A DNA stretch of 64,000 bases from Chromatiales bacterium. Its GTDB lineage: Bacteria; Pseudomonadota; Gammaproteobacteria; UBA6429; Thiohalophilaceae. The stretch is from contig JALSSV010000021.1 in assembly GCA_026984045.1 (NCBI GenBank), positions 1 to 64,000 on the forward strand, written 5' to 3'. The notes beneath the pieces were generated by a model. The model was not told where the DNA came from, did not search any database, and worked only from the letters and a program-made list of their open reading frames with translations. Positions 1 through 7,752 of this stretch are shown piece after piece (position 1 is the stretch's first letter; each line of letters opens with the position of its first letter). Made by a program: the position numbers and the translations under genes.

Positions 1-4
1 AAAA

Positions 5-56
5 CTCTGCGCCCTCTGCGATCTCTGCGTCTCTGCGCCCTCTGCGTTCCTTCCAC
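5..56. repeat. CTCTGCG dispersed repeat, copy A
   Basis: Iterated CTCTGCG units (CTCTGCGCCCTCTGCG...) ending in CGTTCCTTCCAC. The same string recurs at 1290-1332, and its complement at 1143-1168 and 49633-49678. It lies just upstream of the aldo-keto reductase gene. Similar CTCTGCG/CGCAGAG strings are known as intergenic repeats in many bacterial genomes; no function can be read from it. Confidence 0.75.
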
Positions 57-89
57 CACACCCGCTACAGACATAATGCAGGAGTCCGC

Positions 90-1133
90 ATGAAATATCG
101 CAAGCTGGGTCACACAGACATCGACGTCTCCGTCATCGGTCTGGGCACCATGACCTTCGGCGAGCAGAACACCGAGGCCGAGGCCTTCGCGCAGATGGAT
201 TATGCGCTGGCCCAGGGGGTGAACCTGTTCGATACGGCGGAGCTGTACGCCATTCCGCCGCGCCCGGAGACCTGCGGCGCCACCGAACGCATCATCGGCC
301 GCTGGCTGAAGGCGCGGGGCGCGCGGGAGAAAATCGTGCTGGCCAGCAAGATCGCCGGGCCGGGCGAAGGCTGGGTGGATCACATCCGCGGCGGACGCAC
401 CCGCTACGGACGGGCGCACATCCGCGCGGCCCTGGAAGGCAGCCTGCGCCGCCTGCAGACCGACCGCATCGATCTCTACCAGCTGCACTGGCCGGAGCGG
501 AAGACCAACTTCTTCGGCAAGCTCGGTTACACGCCGGAGGCCGACGCGGACTTCACACCCTTCGCCGAGACCCTGGCGGCCCTGGCCGAACAGGTGCAGG
601 CCGGCAAGATCCGCTTCATCGGCCTGTCCAACGAGACCCCGTGGGGGGTGATGCGGTTTCTCGCCGCGGCCGAGCAGCTCGACCTGCCGCGGGTGGTGAG
701 CGTGCAGAATCCCTACAGCCTGCTCAACCGCACTTACGAGATCGGCCTGGCCGAAGTGTCCGTGCGCGAACGCTGCGGCCTGCTGGCCTACTCGCCGCTG
801 GGCTTCGGCGTGCTCTCCGGCAAATACCTGCACGGCGCCCGGCCCAAAGGCGCCCGGATCACCCGCTGGCCCGACTACACCCGCTATTCCAGCCCCCAGG
901 CCGAGGCCGCCACCGAAGCCTATGTGCAACTGGCCCGCGACCACGGCCTCGAGCCGGCGCAGATGGCCCTGGCCTTCGTCCACGACCGCCCCTTCCTCAC
1001 CAGCACCCTGATCGGCGCCACCACCCTGGACCAGTTGCGGGCCAACATCGCCAGCATCGATCTGGAATTGCCCGAAAGCGTGCTCGAAGGGATCGAACGG
1101 ATCCATCAGGCACATCCGAATCCCAGTCCGTAA
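90..1133 (+). CDS. Aldo/keto reductase, Tas-like
   Basis: A 347-residue NADPH-dependent aldo-keto reductase, the length expected for the Tas branch. It starts MKYRKLGHTDIDVSVIGLG, and the ATG follows an AGGAG eight bases upstream. The catalytic tetrad is visible: Asp and Tyr in FDTAELY, Lys in LASKIAG and His in QLHWPE. The C-terminal GATTLDQLRANI is the usual nicotinamide-phosphate-binding stretch. It would reduce carbonyls in the cytoplasm; the substrate cannot be deduced. It stands alone, bounded on both sides by CTCTGCG repeats, so no pathway is suggested by neighbours. Confidence 0.93.
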   Translation: MKYRKLGHTDIDVSVIGLGTMTFGEQNTEAEAFAQMDYALAQGVNLFDTAELYAIPPRPETCGATERIIGRWLKARGAREKIVLASKIAGPGEGWVDHIRGGRTRYGRAHIRAALEGSLRRLQTDRIDLYQLHWPERKTNFFGKLGYTPEADADFTPFAETLAALAEQVQAGKIRFIGLSNETPWGVMRFLAAAEQLDLPRVVSVQNPYSLLNRTYEIGLAEVSVRERCGLLAYSPLGFGVLSGKYLHGARPKGARITRWPDYTRYSSPQAEAATEAYVQLARDHGLEPAQMALAFVHDRPFLTSTLIGATTLDQLRANIASIDLELPESVLEGIERIHQAHPNPSP

Positions 1134-1142
1134 GCGGGTGGG

Positions 1143-1332
1143 GTGGAAGGAACGCGGAGGGCGCAGAGGGTGTTGACTGACCCAGGAACAAAGCCCTGAC
1201 ACAGAACGAATCATCGTTTGCACCCTGCCGGTCCGTGGCACGTGTCTGCAGGTATTGCAGCTTGCCCATGCACCAACACAAAAATCATCCTCTGCGATCT
1301 CTGCGTCTCTGCGCCCTCCGCGTTCCTTCCAC
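1143..1332. repeat. MITE-like element with 26-bp perfect inverted ends
   Basis: The 26-base arm at 1143-1168 (GTGGAAGGAACGCGGAGGGC...) is the exact reverse complement of 1307-1332. The arms enclose 138 bases without a convincing gene. Both arms belong to the CTCTGCG repeat family, and the right arm extends as further CTCTGCG units back to about 1290. It fills the gap between the aldo-keto reductase and HIT genes. It could be a non-autonomous mobile element or a hairpin formed by two head-to-head repeat copies. Confidence 0.7.
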
Positions 1333-1412
1333 TACCCCCTCACAGCCCCTTGGCCCGCCCGGCCATTCCCGCTACGCTAGCGGACATGATCCATTGAATG
1401 GAGGAACGGCGC

Positions 1413-1754
1413 ATGCCCTGCCTGTTCTGCAAGATCGCGAACAAGGAAATCGATGCGGAGATCGTCTACGAGGATACCCACGTGGTGGCCTTCCGGGACA
1501 TCCATCCGCAGGCGACGCATCACCTGCTGGTGATTCCGCGCCGGCACATCGCCACCCTCAACGACGCGGAGGACGACGACACCGAGGTGCTCGGCCGGCT
1601 GCTGCTGACGGCCCGGCACCTGGCGAAGGAGCTGGGCGTGGCCAAGGACGGCTACCGGGTGGTGATGAACTGCAACCGCGACGGGGGGCAGACGGTGTTC
1701 CACATCCATCTGCACCTGCTGGCGGGGCGGCAGATGCACTGGCCGCCAGGATAA
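1413..1754 (+). CDS. HIT family (histidine triad) nucleotide-binding protein
   Basis: A 113-residue HIT protein, likely a nucleoside phosphoramidase/hydrolase of the HinT type. The N-terminus is MPCLFCKIANKEIDAEIVYE, and the histidine triad is HIHLHLL near the C-terminus. An in-frame ATG lies 15 bases earlier (1398), but GGAGG sits eight bases before the 1413 ATG and inside the longer version, so 1413 is preferred. A cytoplasmic single-domain enzyme of typical length. Its 3' end runs into a GGGTAGC-type inverted repeat shared with the convergent gene. Confidence 0.93.
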   Translation: MPCLFCKIANKEIDAEIVYEDTHVVAFRDIHPQATHHLLVIPRRHIATLNDAEDDDTEVLGRLLLTARHLAKELGVAKDGYRVVMNCNRDGGQTVFHIHLHLLAGRQMHWPPG

Positions 1755-1775
1755 GTGGGTGGCTGGGGCGGGTGG

Positions 1776-1813
1776 CGGGTAGCGGGGAAAGGCGGGGATT
1801 TCCCCGCTACCCG
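1776..1813. repeat. GGGTAGC inverted repeat between convergent genes
   Basis: CGGGTAGCGGGGAAA at 1776-1790 is the exact reverse complement of 1799-1813, giving a 15-bp stem with an 8-base loop. It lies between the convergent HIT and rhodanese-fusion genes, and could act as a bidirectional transcript end although there is no T-run. The TAG stop codon of the minus-strand gene (1807-1809) lies inside the right arm. Related GGGTAGC strings recur near 14970, 18440 and 48940-49015. Confidence 0.75.
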
Positions 1814-3000
1814 TCCCCCGCAACCAGTTCCTGCGCAATGACGCGCACGCCGCCGTTGAGCACGCTGGCGCGGTAGCCCTTCTGGGCCAGGAGGAAGGCA
1901 GCGGCGGAGCTGCGGCGGCCGGTGCCGCAATAGCAGATCCAGGCGGTGTCGCGGTCCAGTTCGTCGAGGCGCAGGCGCAACTCGTGCAGGGGGATGTTGA
2001 CGGCCTTCGGCAGGTGGGCGTGGTGATATTCGCGGGCATGGCGCACGTCCAGCCAGCGGGCGCCGCCGGCCACCGCCACCCTGGCCTCTTCCGGGGACAG
2101 CCGCTGCAGCATGGGTTCGCGCAGCAGTTCGTCGAAATCCGCCTTGGAGAGGCGCATCACCACCCCGTCGGTGAGCATGGTCACCGAGGCGTTGCGCTGC
2201 CCCCCGGCGATCAGGGCTTCCTCGCCGAAGCCGATGCCGGGTTGCAGGGTGGCCAGTTCCACGGTGCGCGTGACCTTCGCCTCGCCCTCGGTGAGCACGT
2301 AGTAATAGTCCCCTTCTTCGCCCTGTTCGATGATCCGCTCGCCGGCCTTCACTTCCACGCTCTCCATGCGCTGCAGCAGGCGCCGGATGTTTGCCGGTGG
2401 CATGGACTTGAAGGCCATGATGTGGCGCATCTTGCGGATCCAGCTCCCGTCTCCCGCCGCTGACTGCGCCGCTGGCGGGACGGCCTCTGTCTGCCCCGAA
2501 TCCGCGCCCGGTTCGGCGGATTCTCCCGACGGCGCCTCTGCCGCCTCGGCGGTGGCGGCCTGCGCTTGCGTTGCTGCGGTTTCCGCGCCGGCCACTTCCG
2601 TGGATTCCGCGGGTGAGGGCGCGGCGCTGGCGAGCTGATCCCAGGTCATCATGTAGTCGAGTACGTTGTTGTCGATGCGCATCACCTCGACCCGGGTCAG
2701 GGCCACGGCCGTGGCCTGGCGGGGTTGGCTATCGTCGAGCGGAAACCGGGCTTCCGGATCGCGGGCGGTCACGATCCGATCGATGCGGCCATTGGACGAA
2801 CTCAGTTGCACGTCGCCAGCCAGCAGGTAAAGCGTCTGGTTGTCGAGATCCCCTTCCCGGAACAGACTGCCGCCCAGGGGCACCTGCTCCACGTCGGTCA
2901 ACGGCAACAGTTCCTGCAGGCGTTCCTCCGACAGCGTGGAGACCGGTTCGAGATTTCGCAACCGCTCGAGGTCGATATGAGTCTTTCGGCGTTGGGGCAT
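1807..3000 (-). CDS. Tandem cyclic-nucleotide-binding protein fused to rhodanese
   Basis: A 397-residue cytoplasmic protein. There is a Crp/cNMP-binding beta-roll at about residues 20-130. A low-complexity Ala/Glu/Gln linker at about 135-185 follows (AGAETAATQAQAATAEAAEA). A second cNMP-binding domain covers about 195-300 (GERIIEQGEEGDYYYVLTEG). A rhodanese domain at about 305-395 carries the active-site loop CYCGTGRRS (Cys plus the arginine-rich cradle). There is no helix-turn-helix, so it is not a Crp-type regulator. A cNMP-gated sulfurtransferase or sulfur-signalling role is plausible but inferred. The last codons and the stop come from the GGGTAGC repeat. Confidence 0.88.
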   Translation of the reverse strand: MPQRRKTHIDLERLRNLEPVSTLSEERLQELLPLTDVEQVPLGGSLFREGDLDNQTLYLLAGDVQLSSSNGRIDRIVTARDPEARFPLDDSQPRQATAVALTRVEVMRIDNNVLDYMMTWDQLASAAPSPAESTEVAGAETAATQAQAATAEAAEAPSGESAEPGADSGQTEAVPPAAQSAAGDGSWIRKMRHIMAFKSMPPANIRRLLQRMESVEVKAGERIIEQGEEGDYYYVLTEGEAKVTRTVELATLQPGIGFGEEALIAGGQRNASVTMLTDGVVMRLSKADFDELLREPMLQRLSPEEARVAVAGGARWLDVRHAREYHHAHLPKAVNIPLHELRLRLDELDRDTAWICYCGTGRRSSAAAFLLAQKGYRASVLNGGVRVIAQELVAGDG

Positions 3001-3173
3001 GGCGACCGTTCGATGGAAAAATGTCTACCGGGTGGCTTTTCTCACCACTATAGCTAAAGTTGAAGGCAGAAGGGACGATTTGAATGGTGTCGAACATCAC
3101 GTCAGTGAAACTGTTAACCGGTTCTCACTTTGACGGCGATGCCATGGAATCACTTACTCGTCAGGGAACAGTC

Positions 3174-4064
3174 ATGCCCCAAACGGAACCACTGGACGAC
3201 AGCACCCCGCGCCTGGACATTCGCGCTCGGGTTGCCGAACTCGATGCCCTCCCGGTCATTCCGCAACTGGCCCGCCGCCTGCTGGATCTGCGCGACGATC
3301 CCGATGCCACCGTCGAACAACTGGTGGACGTGGTACGCCTCGATCCCGGCCTGGCGGCGCTGATCATCCGCTACGCCAACTCGCCGCTCTACGGCCAGCA
3401 CGACGTGGACAGCCTGGACGATGCCATCTTCCGCGTGCTGGGTTTCGAGAACGTGCTCAACCTGGCCCTGGGCAAGGCCCTGAGCCGGGCCTTCCGCCTG
3501 CCCGGCGTCGGCCCCCTGAGCCTGGCCGGGTTCTGGCACAACGCCCTGTTCAGCGCCGCGCTGATGCAGAAGCTGGCCAGCCGCCATGGCCGCCCCTGGG
3601 GCCTGCAGCCGGGCAATGCCTGGCTGTGCGGCCTCCTGCACAACATCGGCCAGCTGGTGCTGGCCTCCCTGTTCGAGACCGAATACTTCTGGCTCAACAA
3701 GGCCCTGCTGGCCAAGCCCGAAGTGCCGCCCGTGGAACTGGAAAACCGGCTGCTGGGCCTCACCCACGCCGAACTCGGCGCCCGCCTCATGCAGGCCTGG
3801 CAGATGCCCCCCATCCTGCACGCGGTGACGGGCGAACACCACAACCCCGACTACCGGGGCGATTACCCGGCGGCGGTCTGGCTGGTGCAGGTCACCGATC
3901 AGCTCCTGCGCTCGCACAACATGTCGGACGCCGCCAGCGACGAACCGGATCCGCAACTGCTCGACAAACTGGAACTGCCCGAGGAGGAACTCTACCTGGC
4001 CATGGACGACGTGCTCGAGGCCGGCGACGTGCTGGAGGCGATGGTCAAGGGCTTTGGCGAATGA
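3174..4064 (+). CDS. HDOD domain protein
   Basis: A 296-residue protein consisting almost entirely of an HDOD domain (LPVIPQLARRLLDLRDDPDATVEQLVDVVRLDPGLAALIIRYANSPLYG), the HD-GYP-related fold found in signalling proteins and usually catalytically dead. Later WLCGLLHNIGQLVLASLF retains the HN-type core. In-frame ATGs exist at 3084, 3144 and 3174. AGGGA lies eight bases before 3174, and similarity to the family begins just after it, so that start is preferred. It is divergent from the cNMP-rhodanese gene and is followed by a large palindrome. Confidence 0.85.
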   Translation: MPQTEPLDDSTPRLDIRARVAELDALPVIPQLARRLLDLRDDPDATVEQLVDVVRLDPGLAALIIRYANSPLYGQHDVDSLDDAIFRVLGFENVLNLALGKALSRAFRLPGVGPLSLAGFWHNALFSAALMQKLASRHGRPWGLQPGNAWLCGLLHNIGQLVLASLFETEYFWLNKALLAKPEVPPVELENRLLGLTHAELGARLMQAWQMPPILHAVTGEHHNPDYRGDYPAAVWLVQVTDQLLRSHNMSDAASDEPDPQLLDKLELPEEELYLAMDDVLEAGDVLEAMVKGFGE

Positions 4065-4068
4065 AACC

Positions 4069-4298
4069 GCAGGCCGGCTCAGGCGCAGCGGATCCGGATA
4101 CACGACCGATGTATTTGTTCAGCGCAAGTACTGAGCCCTTGAGGCCGGGTGTGCCTTTCGTGACCGTCGGCCGCAGGGATGCGGCCGTCGAGCCTACAGG
4201 GATGTATCCACGGCGTGTCACGAAAGGCACACCCGGCCTCAAGGGCGGATCCGATGCAGACTAAATTGCCGGCTCCGCTGCGCCTGAGCCGGCCTGCG
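4069..4298. repeat. Nested giant palindrome, copy 1
   Basis: An outer 24-bp perfect stem (4069-4092 with 4274-4297) encloses an inner 30-bp perfect stem (4135-4164 with 4217-4246). The inner arm begins GCCCTTGAGG and ends TTTCGTGAC. The 52-base apical core contains its own hairpin CGGCCGC-agggat-GCGGCCG, then GAGCCTACAGGGATGTATCC. It lies between the convergent HDOD and SH3-protein genes. The core is nearly identical to copies at about 6062, 16700 and 41170, while the stems differ. Confidence 0.9.
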
Positions 4299-4315
4299 TC
4301 AGAAAACAGACATGC

Positions 4316-4903
4316 TCAGACCCGCAAACCGCCCAGGCGACGCATCACCGACTGGCGGTACCAGCTGATCCCGGTGAAGAAGCCGGCCGTGGCCACGGCC
4401 GCGATGCCGAGCAGCCACCACATCCAGGTGGCGCTGAAGGGGCGCGGTTCGGGCACGGCGGCCTGCAGGCGAGCCTGTTCGCGGATCAGCCGCGAGCATT
4501 CGGCGGTGAGATCGTCGACGCGGCGCACGAGCTGCCGGTTGGCCTTCTCCAGCGCCTGCGCCGCGGCCTCGGCCTCGGCCAGGCGCCGGGCCAGCGCGGC
4601 CTTTTCGGCCTGCAGGGTCTGCAGGCGCACGGTGGCCGGCGGCGAGGCGACCACGTAGGCCTCGCGCACCCAGCCCGTGGTGCCCTTTTCGGTGCGCACT
4701 CGCAGGTAGCCCTCGCGGCGCTCGAGCACCTCCAGGCGCATGCCGCTGAGCACCACGTCCACCGGCGCGGTGCGGTTGCCGGGTTCGGGACGCACGCCCA
4801 CGCGCAACGTATCGGAGACATAGACCTGCTCGGCCATCACGGCCTCGGCGCCGGCCAGCGACGCCAGCAGGCACAGGCCGGCGAGAATCGGTTTGCGGGA
4901 CAT
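4316..4903 (-). CDS. SH3-domain, coiled-coil, C-terminally anchored protein (YgiM-like)
   Basis: A 195-residue envelope protein of the TIGR04211/YgiM type. Its signal peptide is MSRKPILAGLCLLASLAGAEA. A bacterial SH3 domain at about residues 27-85 (VYVSDTLRVGVRPEPGN...GTTGWVREAYV) is followed by a long coiled coil at about 92-145 (LQTLQAEKAALARRLAEAEA). A single membrane segment, WMWWLLGIAAVATAGFFTGI, lies near the C-terminus. It is predicted periplasmic with an inner-membrane tail. The family is linked to envelope and polyphosphate biology, but its exact role is unknown. Convergent with the HDOD gene across palindrome copy 1. Confidence 0.9.
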   Translation of the reverse strand: MSRKPILAGLCLLASLAGAEAVMAEQVYVSDTLRVGVRPEPGNRTAPVDVVLSGMRLEVLERREGYLRVRTEKGTTGWVREAYVVASPPATVRLQTLQAEKAALARRLAEAEAAAQALEKANRQLVRRVDDLTAECSRLIREQARLQAAVPEPRPFSATWMWWLLGIAAVATAGFFTGISWYRQSVMRRLGGLRV

Positions 4904-4979
4904 GGGCCACCTCGACAGGCTCGGGTACTGGAAACCGTATCGGCCCGTGGCGCCCGGACTTTAGCCGGGAGAGGGAACC

Positions 4980-5339
4980 TCACCGCCCCGCCGGGCAGGC
5001 CACCTCGATCCGACCGGCCCGGACCCGCACCGGCAGGGGCTCGAGGCGCTGCCCCAGACAGGGACCGTGCACGCACAGGCCGTCTTCCGGCCGGAACAGC
5101 GCGCCGTGCATGCTGCACAGCACGAAACGCTGCGAGAGGTCGAGGAAGGCGTCACCGCCCCAGTTCAGCTCCACGCCGGTATGGGGACAGCGATTGCGAA
5201 AGGCCCGCAGTTCGCCGTGCCGGCGGACCAGGAAACCGGCCAGTTCCGCGTCCCCGCAGGTCAGCGAAAAGGCCCGGGTCCCGGGGTCGGACAGGTCGGC
5301 GGCGGGGCCGGCATCGTGCCAGCAGAGGGGATTCGACAC
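4980..5339 (-). CDS. Rieske [2Fe-2S] domain protein
   Basis: A 119-residue single-domain Rieske ferredoxin-like protein. The cluster ligands are in CPHTGVELNW and CSMHGALF, spaced as in Rieske boxes 1 and 2. It ends with a short Pro/Ala tail and has no signal peptide or membrane anchor, so it is cytoplasmic. The frame stays open upstream to an ATG at 5456, but that extension would run through the HU promoter and does not resemble the family. The GTG at 5339, with CGGAG ten bases upstream, is the better start. Divergent from the HU gene; the partner oxygenase or reductase is not nearby. Confidence 0.8.
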   Translation of the reverse strand: MSNPLCWHDAGPAADLSDPGTRAFSLTCGDAELAGFLVRRHGELRAFRNRCPHTGVELNWGGDAFLDLSQRFVLCSMHGALFRPEDGLCVHGPCLGQRLEPLPVRVRAGRIEVACPAGR

Positions 5340-5473
5340 GCGAGCGATCTCCGGAAACGGAACGGGCCTCGAAGGCAAAATGGACGGGAAATGCCTGTAT
5401 AGCAGCTTCAAATCCGTTTGGATTGTGCTATTGTATCGGAAATTCTTGTCCGACAATCAACGCAGGAGACATC

Positions 5474-5875
5474 ATGGCCGTTCGCAAAAAAGCCAAAAAG
5501 AAGGTTGCCAAGAAGAAAACCGCCGCACGCAAGAAGGCGGCCGTAAGGAAGACCACCGTGCGGGCCATCAAGGAGCCCTACACCAAGACCATGCTCTTCA
5601 ACGCCATCGCCGAGAAGACGGAGCTCAAGAAGAAGGACGTGGCCGCCGTGTTCGACGCCCTGGCCGAAATCATCCATGGTCACGTGCGCAAGAACGCCGC
5701 CGGCGTGTTCACCATTCCCGGCCTCATGAAGATCAAGACCGTGCGCAAGCCCGCCACCCGGGCCCGCAAGGGCATCAACCCCTTCACCGGGGAAGAGACC
5801 ATCTTCAAGGCCAAGCCGGCCCGCACCGTGGTCAAGGTGCAGCCGCTCAAGGCCCTCAAGGACATGGCGAACTGA
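5474..5875 (+). CDS. HU/IHF-family DNA-binding protein with lysine/alanine-rich N-terminal tail
   Basis: A 133-residue nucleoid protein. Residues 1-35 are a histone-H1-like basic tail (MAVRKKAKKKVAKKKTAARK), followed by a complete HU domain of about 90 residues (TKTMLFNAIAEKTELKKKDVAAVFDALAEII ... RKGINPFTGEET). The usual HU DNA-intercalating RNPxTGE is present as GINPFTGEE. The ATG at 5474 follows AGGAG and is preferred over an in-frame ATG at 5423. A strong terminator follows. Lysine-rich tails normally add non-specific DNA compaction; that is inferred here. Confidence 0.92.
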   Translation: MAVRKKAKKKVAKKKTAARKKAAVRKTTVRAIKEPYTKTMLFNAIAEKTELKKKDVAAVFDALAEIIHGHVRKNAAGVFTIPGLMKIKTVRKPATRARKGINPFTGEETIFKAKPARTVVKVQPLKALKDMAN

Positions 5876-5894
5876 TCCGGTTCGCCATCTTGTC

Positions 5895-5930
5895 CATGAA
5901 AAAGGCCGGCATTGCCGGCCTTTTTCATGC
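5895..5930 (+). terminator. Rho-independent terminator of the HU gene
   Basis: CATGAAAAAGGCCGGC pairs with GCCGGCCTTTTTCATG around a short ATT loop, and the GC stem is followed by TTTTT. It starts 19 bases after the HU stop codon. The A-tract on the left could also let it work on the opposite strand. Confidence 0.9.
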
Positions 5931-5988
5931 CCGCGCGGTTTGCTGCCGCAGGGGAGGATTCCACCCCATTGACGGGGTCATGCCGTAT

Positions 5989-6282
5989 CGCAGTCCGGTT
6001 CAAGCACAGCGGCGCCGGCTTGTTATGCTGTGGGCTTTATCGTGTTCCGGGTGAGCACTGAGCCCTTGAGGCTGGGGAAACCTTTCGTGACCGTCGGCCG
6101 CAGGGACGATGTCCAGGACGGACAAGTGTCGCGTGAGGGCAGGATGCCCGAAGCGACTGCGGCCGTCGAGCCTACAGGGATGTATCCACGGCGTGTCACG
6201 AAAGGTTTCCCCAGCCTCAAGGGCGGATCCGATGCAGGTGCAGTGAGTTATACCGGCGCCGCTGTGCTTGAACCGGACTGCG
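5989..6282. repeat. Nested giant palindrome, copy 2 (longest)
   Basis: An outer 30-bp perfect stem (5989-6018 with 6253-6282) encloses an inner 30-bp perfect stem (6062-6091 with 6195-6224). Outer and inner arms differ in sequence from copy 1, yet each is exactly self-complementary. The core carries about 50 extra bases inserted at the tip of the CGGCCGC hairpin (about 6107-6158), while the hairpin arms and the GAGCCTACAGGGATGTATCC segment are preserved. It lies between the convergent HU and HAD genes. Confidence 0.9.
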
Positions 6283-6341
6283 TCATTTTCACCCGTGGCA
6301 AGCGCGAAAACCGGGAGTGCTCGTGAATTCGGTGCGGCCAT

Positions 6342-7043
6342 TCAGCCGGCATACGCCGAGAGCCACGCCGGCAAGTCCCCGAGCCGTTCGATGCGGCCCC
6401 GAATCCAGGGGGCCAACTCCGCGGCCAGCCGCGCCTGCCGCGCCGGCGTCACGTGTTCCGTGAGCCACAGGGGATGCAGGCCCGCTTCATGGGCGCCCCG
6501 GTGTTCCTGGCTGCCGCCATCGCCCACGAACAGACAGGCCGGGGCCTCCAGCGCCAGCGCCGCGAGTGCCTGCCGGTAGATGCCGGGCTCGGGCTTGGCC
6601 GCGCCGCATTCGCAACTGAAGACCACCGCATCGAACAGCGGCGCCAGGGGCGAATCCGCCCAGGCCCGCACCTCCGCGGTGGAAGCGTTGGACACCAGCG
6701 CCAGGCGCCGGCCTTCGCGGCGCAACGCGTCCAGGACCGTCAGCACCGTCTCCGGCACGTGGCGCAGGGCATGATCGAAGCGCCGCTGCCGGTGTTCCAC
6801 CGCCTGCCGGATCCGGTTTTCCGGGATTGTCGGGTCCAGGGCATGAGCCATGCGGCGCAGGTTCTCGAAGGCATCTGAGGGCCGGCGGATCTCGTGCTGT
6901 TCGCCGAAACAGGCGGCCCGCCAGCGTTCGCGATCCACCCCCAGGATGTCGGCCGTGTAACCGCCCACCTCGAGGGGCACCCGCCCGACATTGACCAGGG
7001 TATTGAAAAGATCGAAACAGATGCCGTGTATGGATGGGGGCAT
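6342..7043 (-). CDS. HAD-superfamily hydrolase
   Basis: A 233-residue cytoplasmic HAD hydrolase. Motif I is CFDLFNTLV: the nucleophile Asp is present, but the second Asp of DxD is Phe, as in dehalogenase-like members. Motif II is LALVSNAS, motif III Lys is in GAAKPEPGIY, and motif IV is LFVGDGGS. The helical cap lies at about residues 15-85. The substrate is unknown; the missing general-acid Asp argues against a plain phosphatase. Start at the first ATG, with the opposite-strand CBS gene beginning 75 bases away, so a divergent promoter lies in 7044-7117. Confidence 0.87.
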   Translation of the reverse strand: MPPSIHGICFDLFNTLVNVGRVPLEVGGYTADILGVDRERWRAACFGEQHEIRRPSDAFENLRRMAHALDPTIPENRIRQAVEHRQRRFDHALRHVPETVLTVLDALRREGRRLALVSNASTAEVRAWADSPLAPLFDAVVFSCECGAAKPEPGIYRQALAALALEAPACLFVGDGGSQEHRGAHEAGLHPLWLTEHVTPARQARLAAELAPWIRGRIERLGDLPAWLSAYAG

Positions 7044-7117
7044 TGAGGCTTTTTATTTGTCGGGGTGCTGGAATTGGTTTAATACTGGGTCGAAACCGCC
7101 GTAGAGGAGACGATGTC

Positions 7118-7714
7118 ATGAGCCCGAACTATTCCCCCCTGCCCAGCCTGGCCCTCGAACCGGGCAGCGGCTACCAGCGCCCCGATGCCGATCTGCCCGA
7201 ACTGGTTCAGCTCGATTCGCCGGCCCTGTCGGTCATGACCGATCTGACCAAGGTTCCGGCCGTGACCATCAGCCCCTCGGCCAGCCTCGCCGAGGCCAAC
7301 CAGACCATGATCACCGCCCGGGTCCGCCTGCTGCTGGTGGTGGACGATGGCCGGCAGGTGGTGGGCATCATCACCTCGACCGATCTGCTGGGCGAGAAAC
7401 CGATGCTGCACGCCCGCAAGCTCAACATGCCCGTCCAGGAGCTCTCCGTGGCGGACATCATGATCGCCCAGCCGGATCTGGACGTGCTGGATCTGCGTGA
7501 CGTGGAACGGGCTCGGGTGGGCGATGTGGCCGAGACCCTCAAGAGCCAGGGCCGGCGTCACGCCCTGGTGGTCGAGCGCATCGAGACGGGCATGACCATT
7601 CGCGGCATCTTCTCCTGCACCCAGATCAGCAAGCAGCTGGGCATGCCGCTCGAAGACAGCAACGGCCGCGCGGAAACCTTCACCGAACTGAAGGAAGTGT
7701 TGATCGCCTCCTGA
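7118..7714 (+). CDS. Tandem CBS-domain protein
   Basis: A 198-residue protein with two CBS motifs. The first is at about residues 45-105 (VPAVTISPSASLAEANQTMI ... GIITSTDLLG) and the second at about 118-180 (VADIMIAQPDLDVLDL ... IRGIFSCTQISKQLG). CBS pairs bind adenosine nucleotides and act as energy sensors; the partner is not evident. The ATG at 7118 follows GAGGAG, while the open frame upstream lacks a better start. Convergent with the YfaZ-like gene. Confidence 0.9.
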   Translation: MSPNYSPLPSLALEPGSGYQRPDADLPELVQLDSPALSVMTDLTKVPAVTISPSASLAEANQTMITARVRLLLVVDDGRQVVGIITSTDLLGEKPMLHARKLNMPVQELSVADIMIAQPDLDVLDLRDVERARVGDVAETLKSQGRRHALVVERIETGMTIRGIFSCTQISKQLGMPLEDSNGRAETFTELKEVLIAS

Positions 7715-7724
7715 ACCGGCAATC

Positions 7725-7748
7725 GCCGCCCGCCCTGCCGCGGGCGGC
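7725..7748. terminator. GC hairpin between convergent genes
   Basis: GCCGCCCGC (7725-7733) pairs exactly with GCGGGCGGC (7740-7748) around a 6-base loop, directly between the stops of the CBS and YfaZ-like genes. There is no T-run on either strand, so it may be a weak or Rho-assisted bidirectional end. Confidence 0.5.
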
Positions 7749-7752
7749 TCGC

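Noticed and set aside
5340-5456. Longer N-terminus for the Rieske protein
   Set aside because: The extra 39 residues are not Rieske-like, cross the HU promoter, and lack an RBS.
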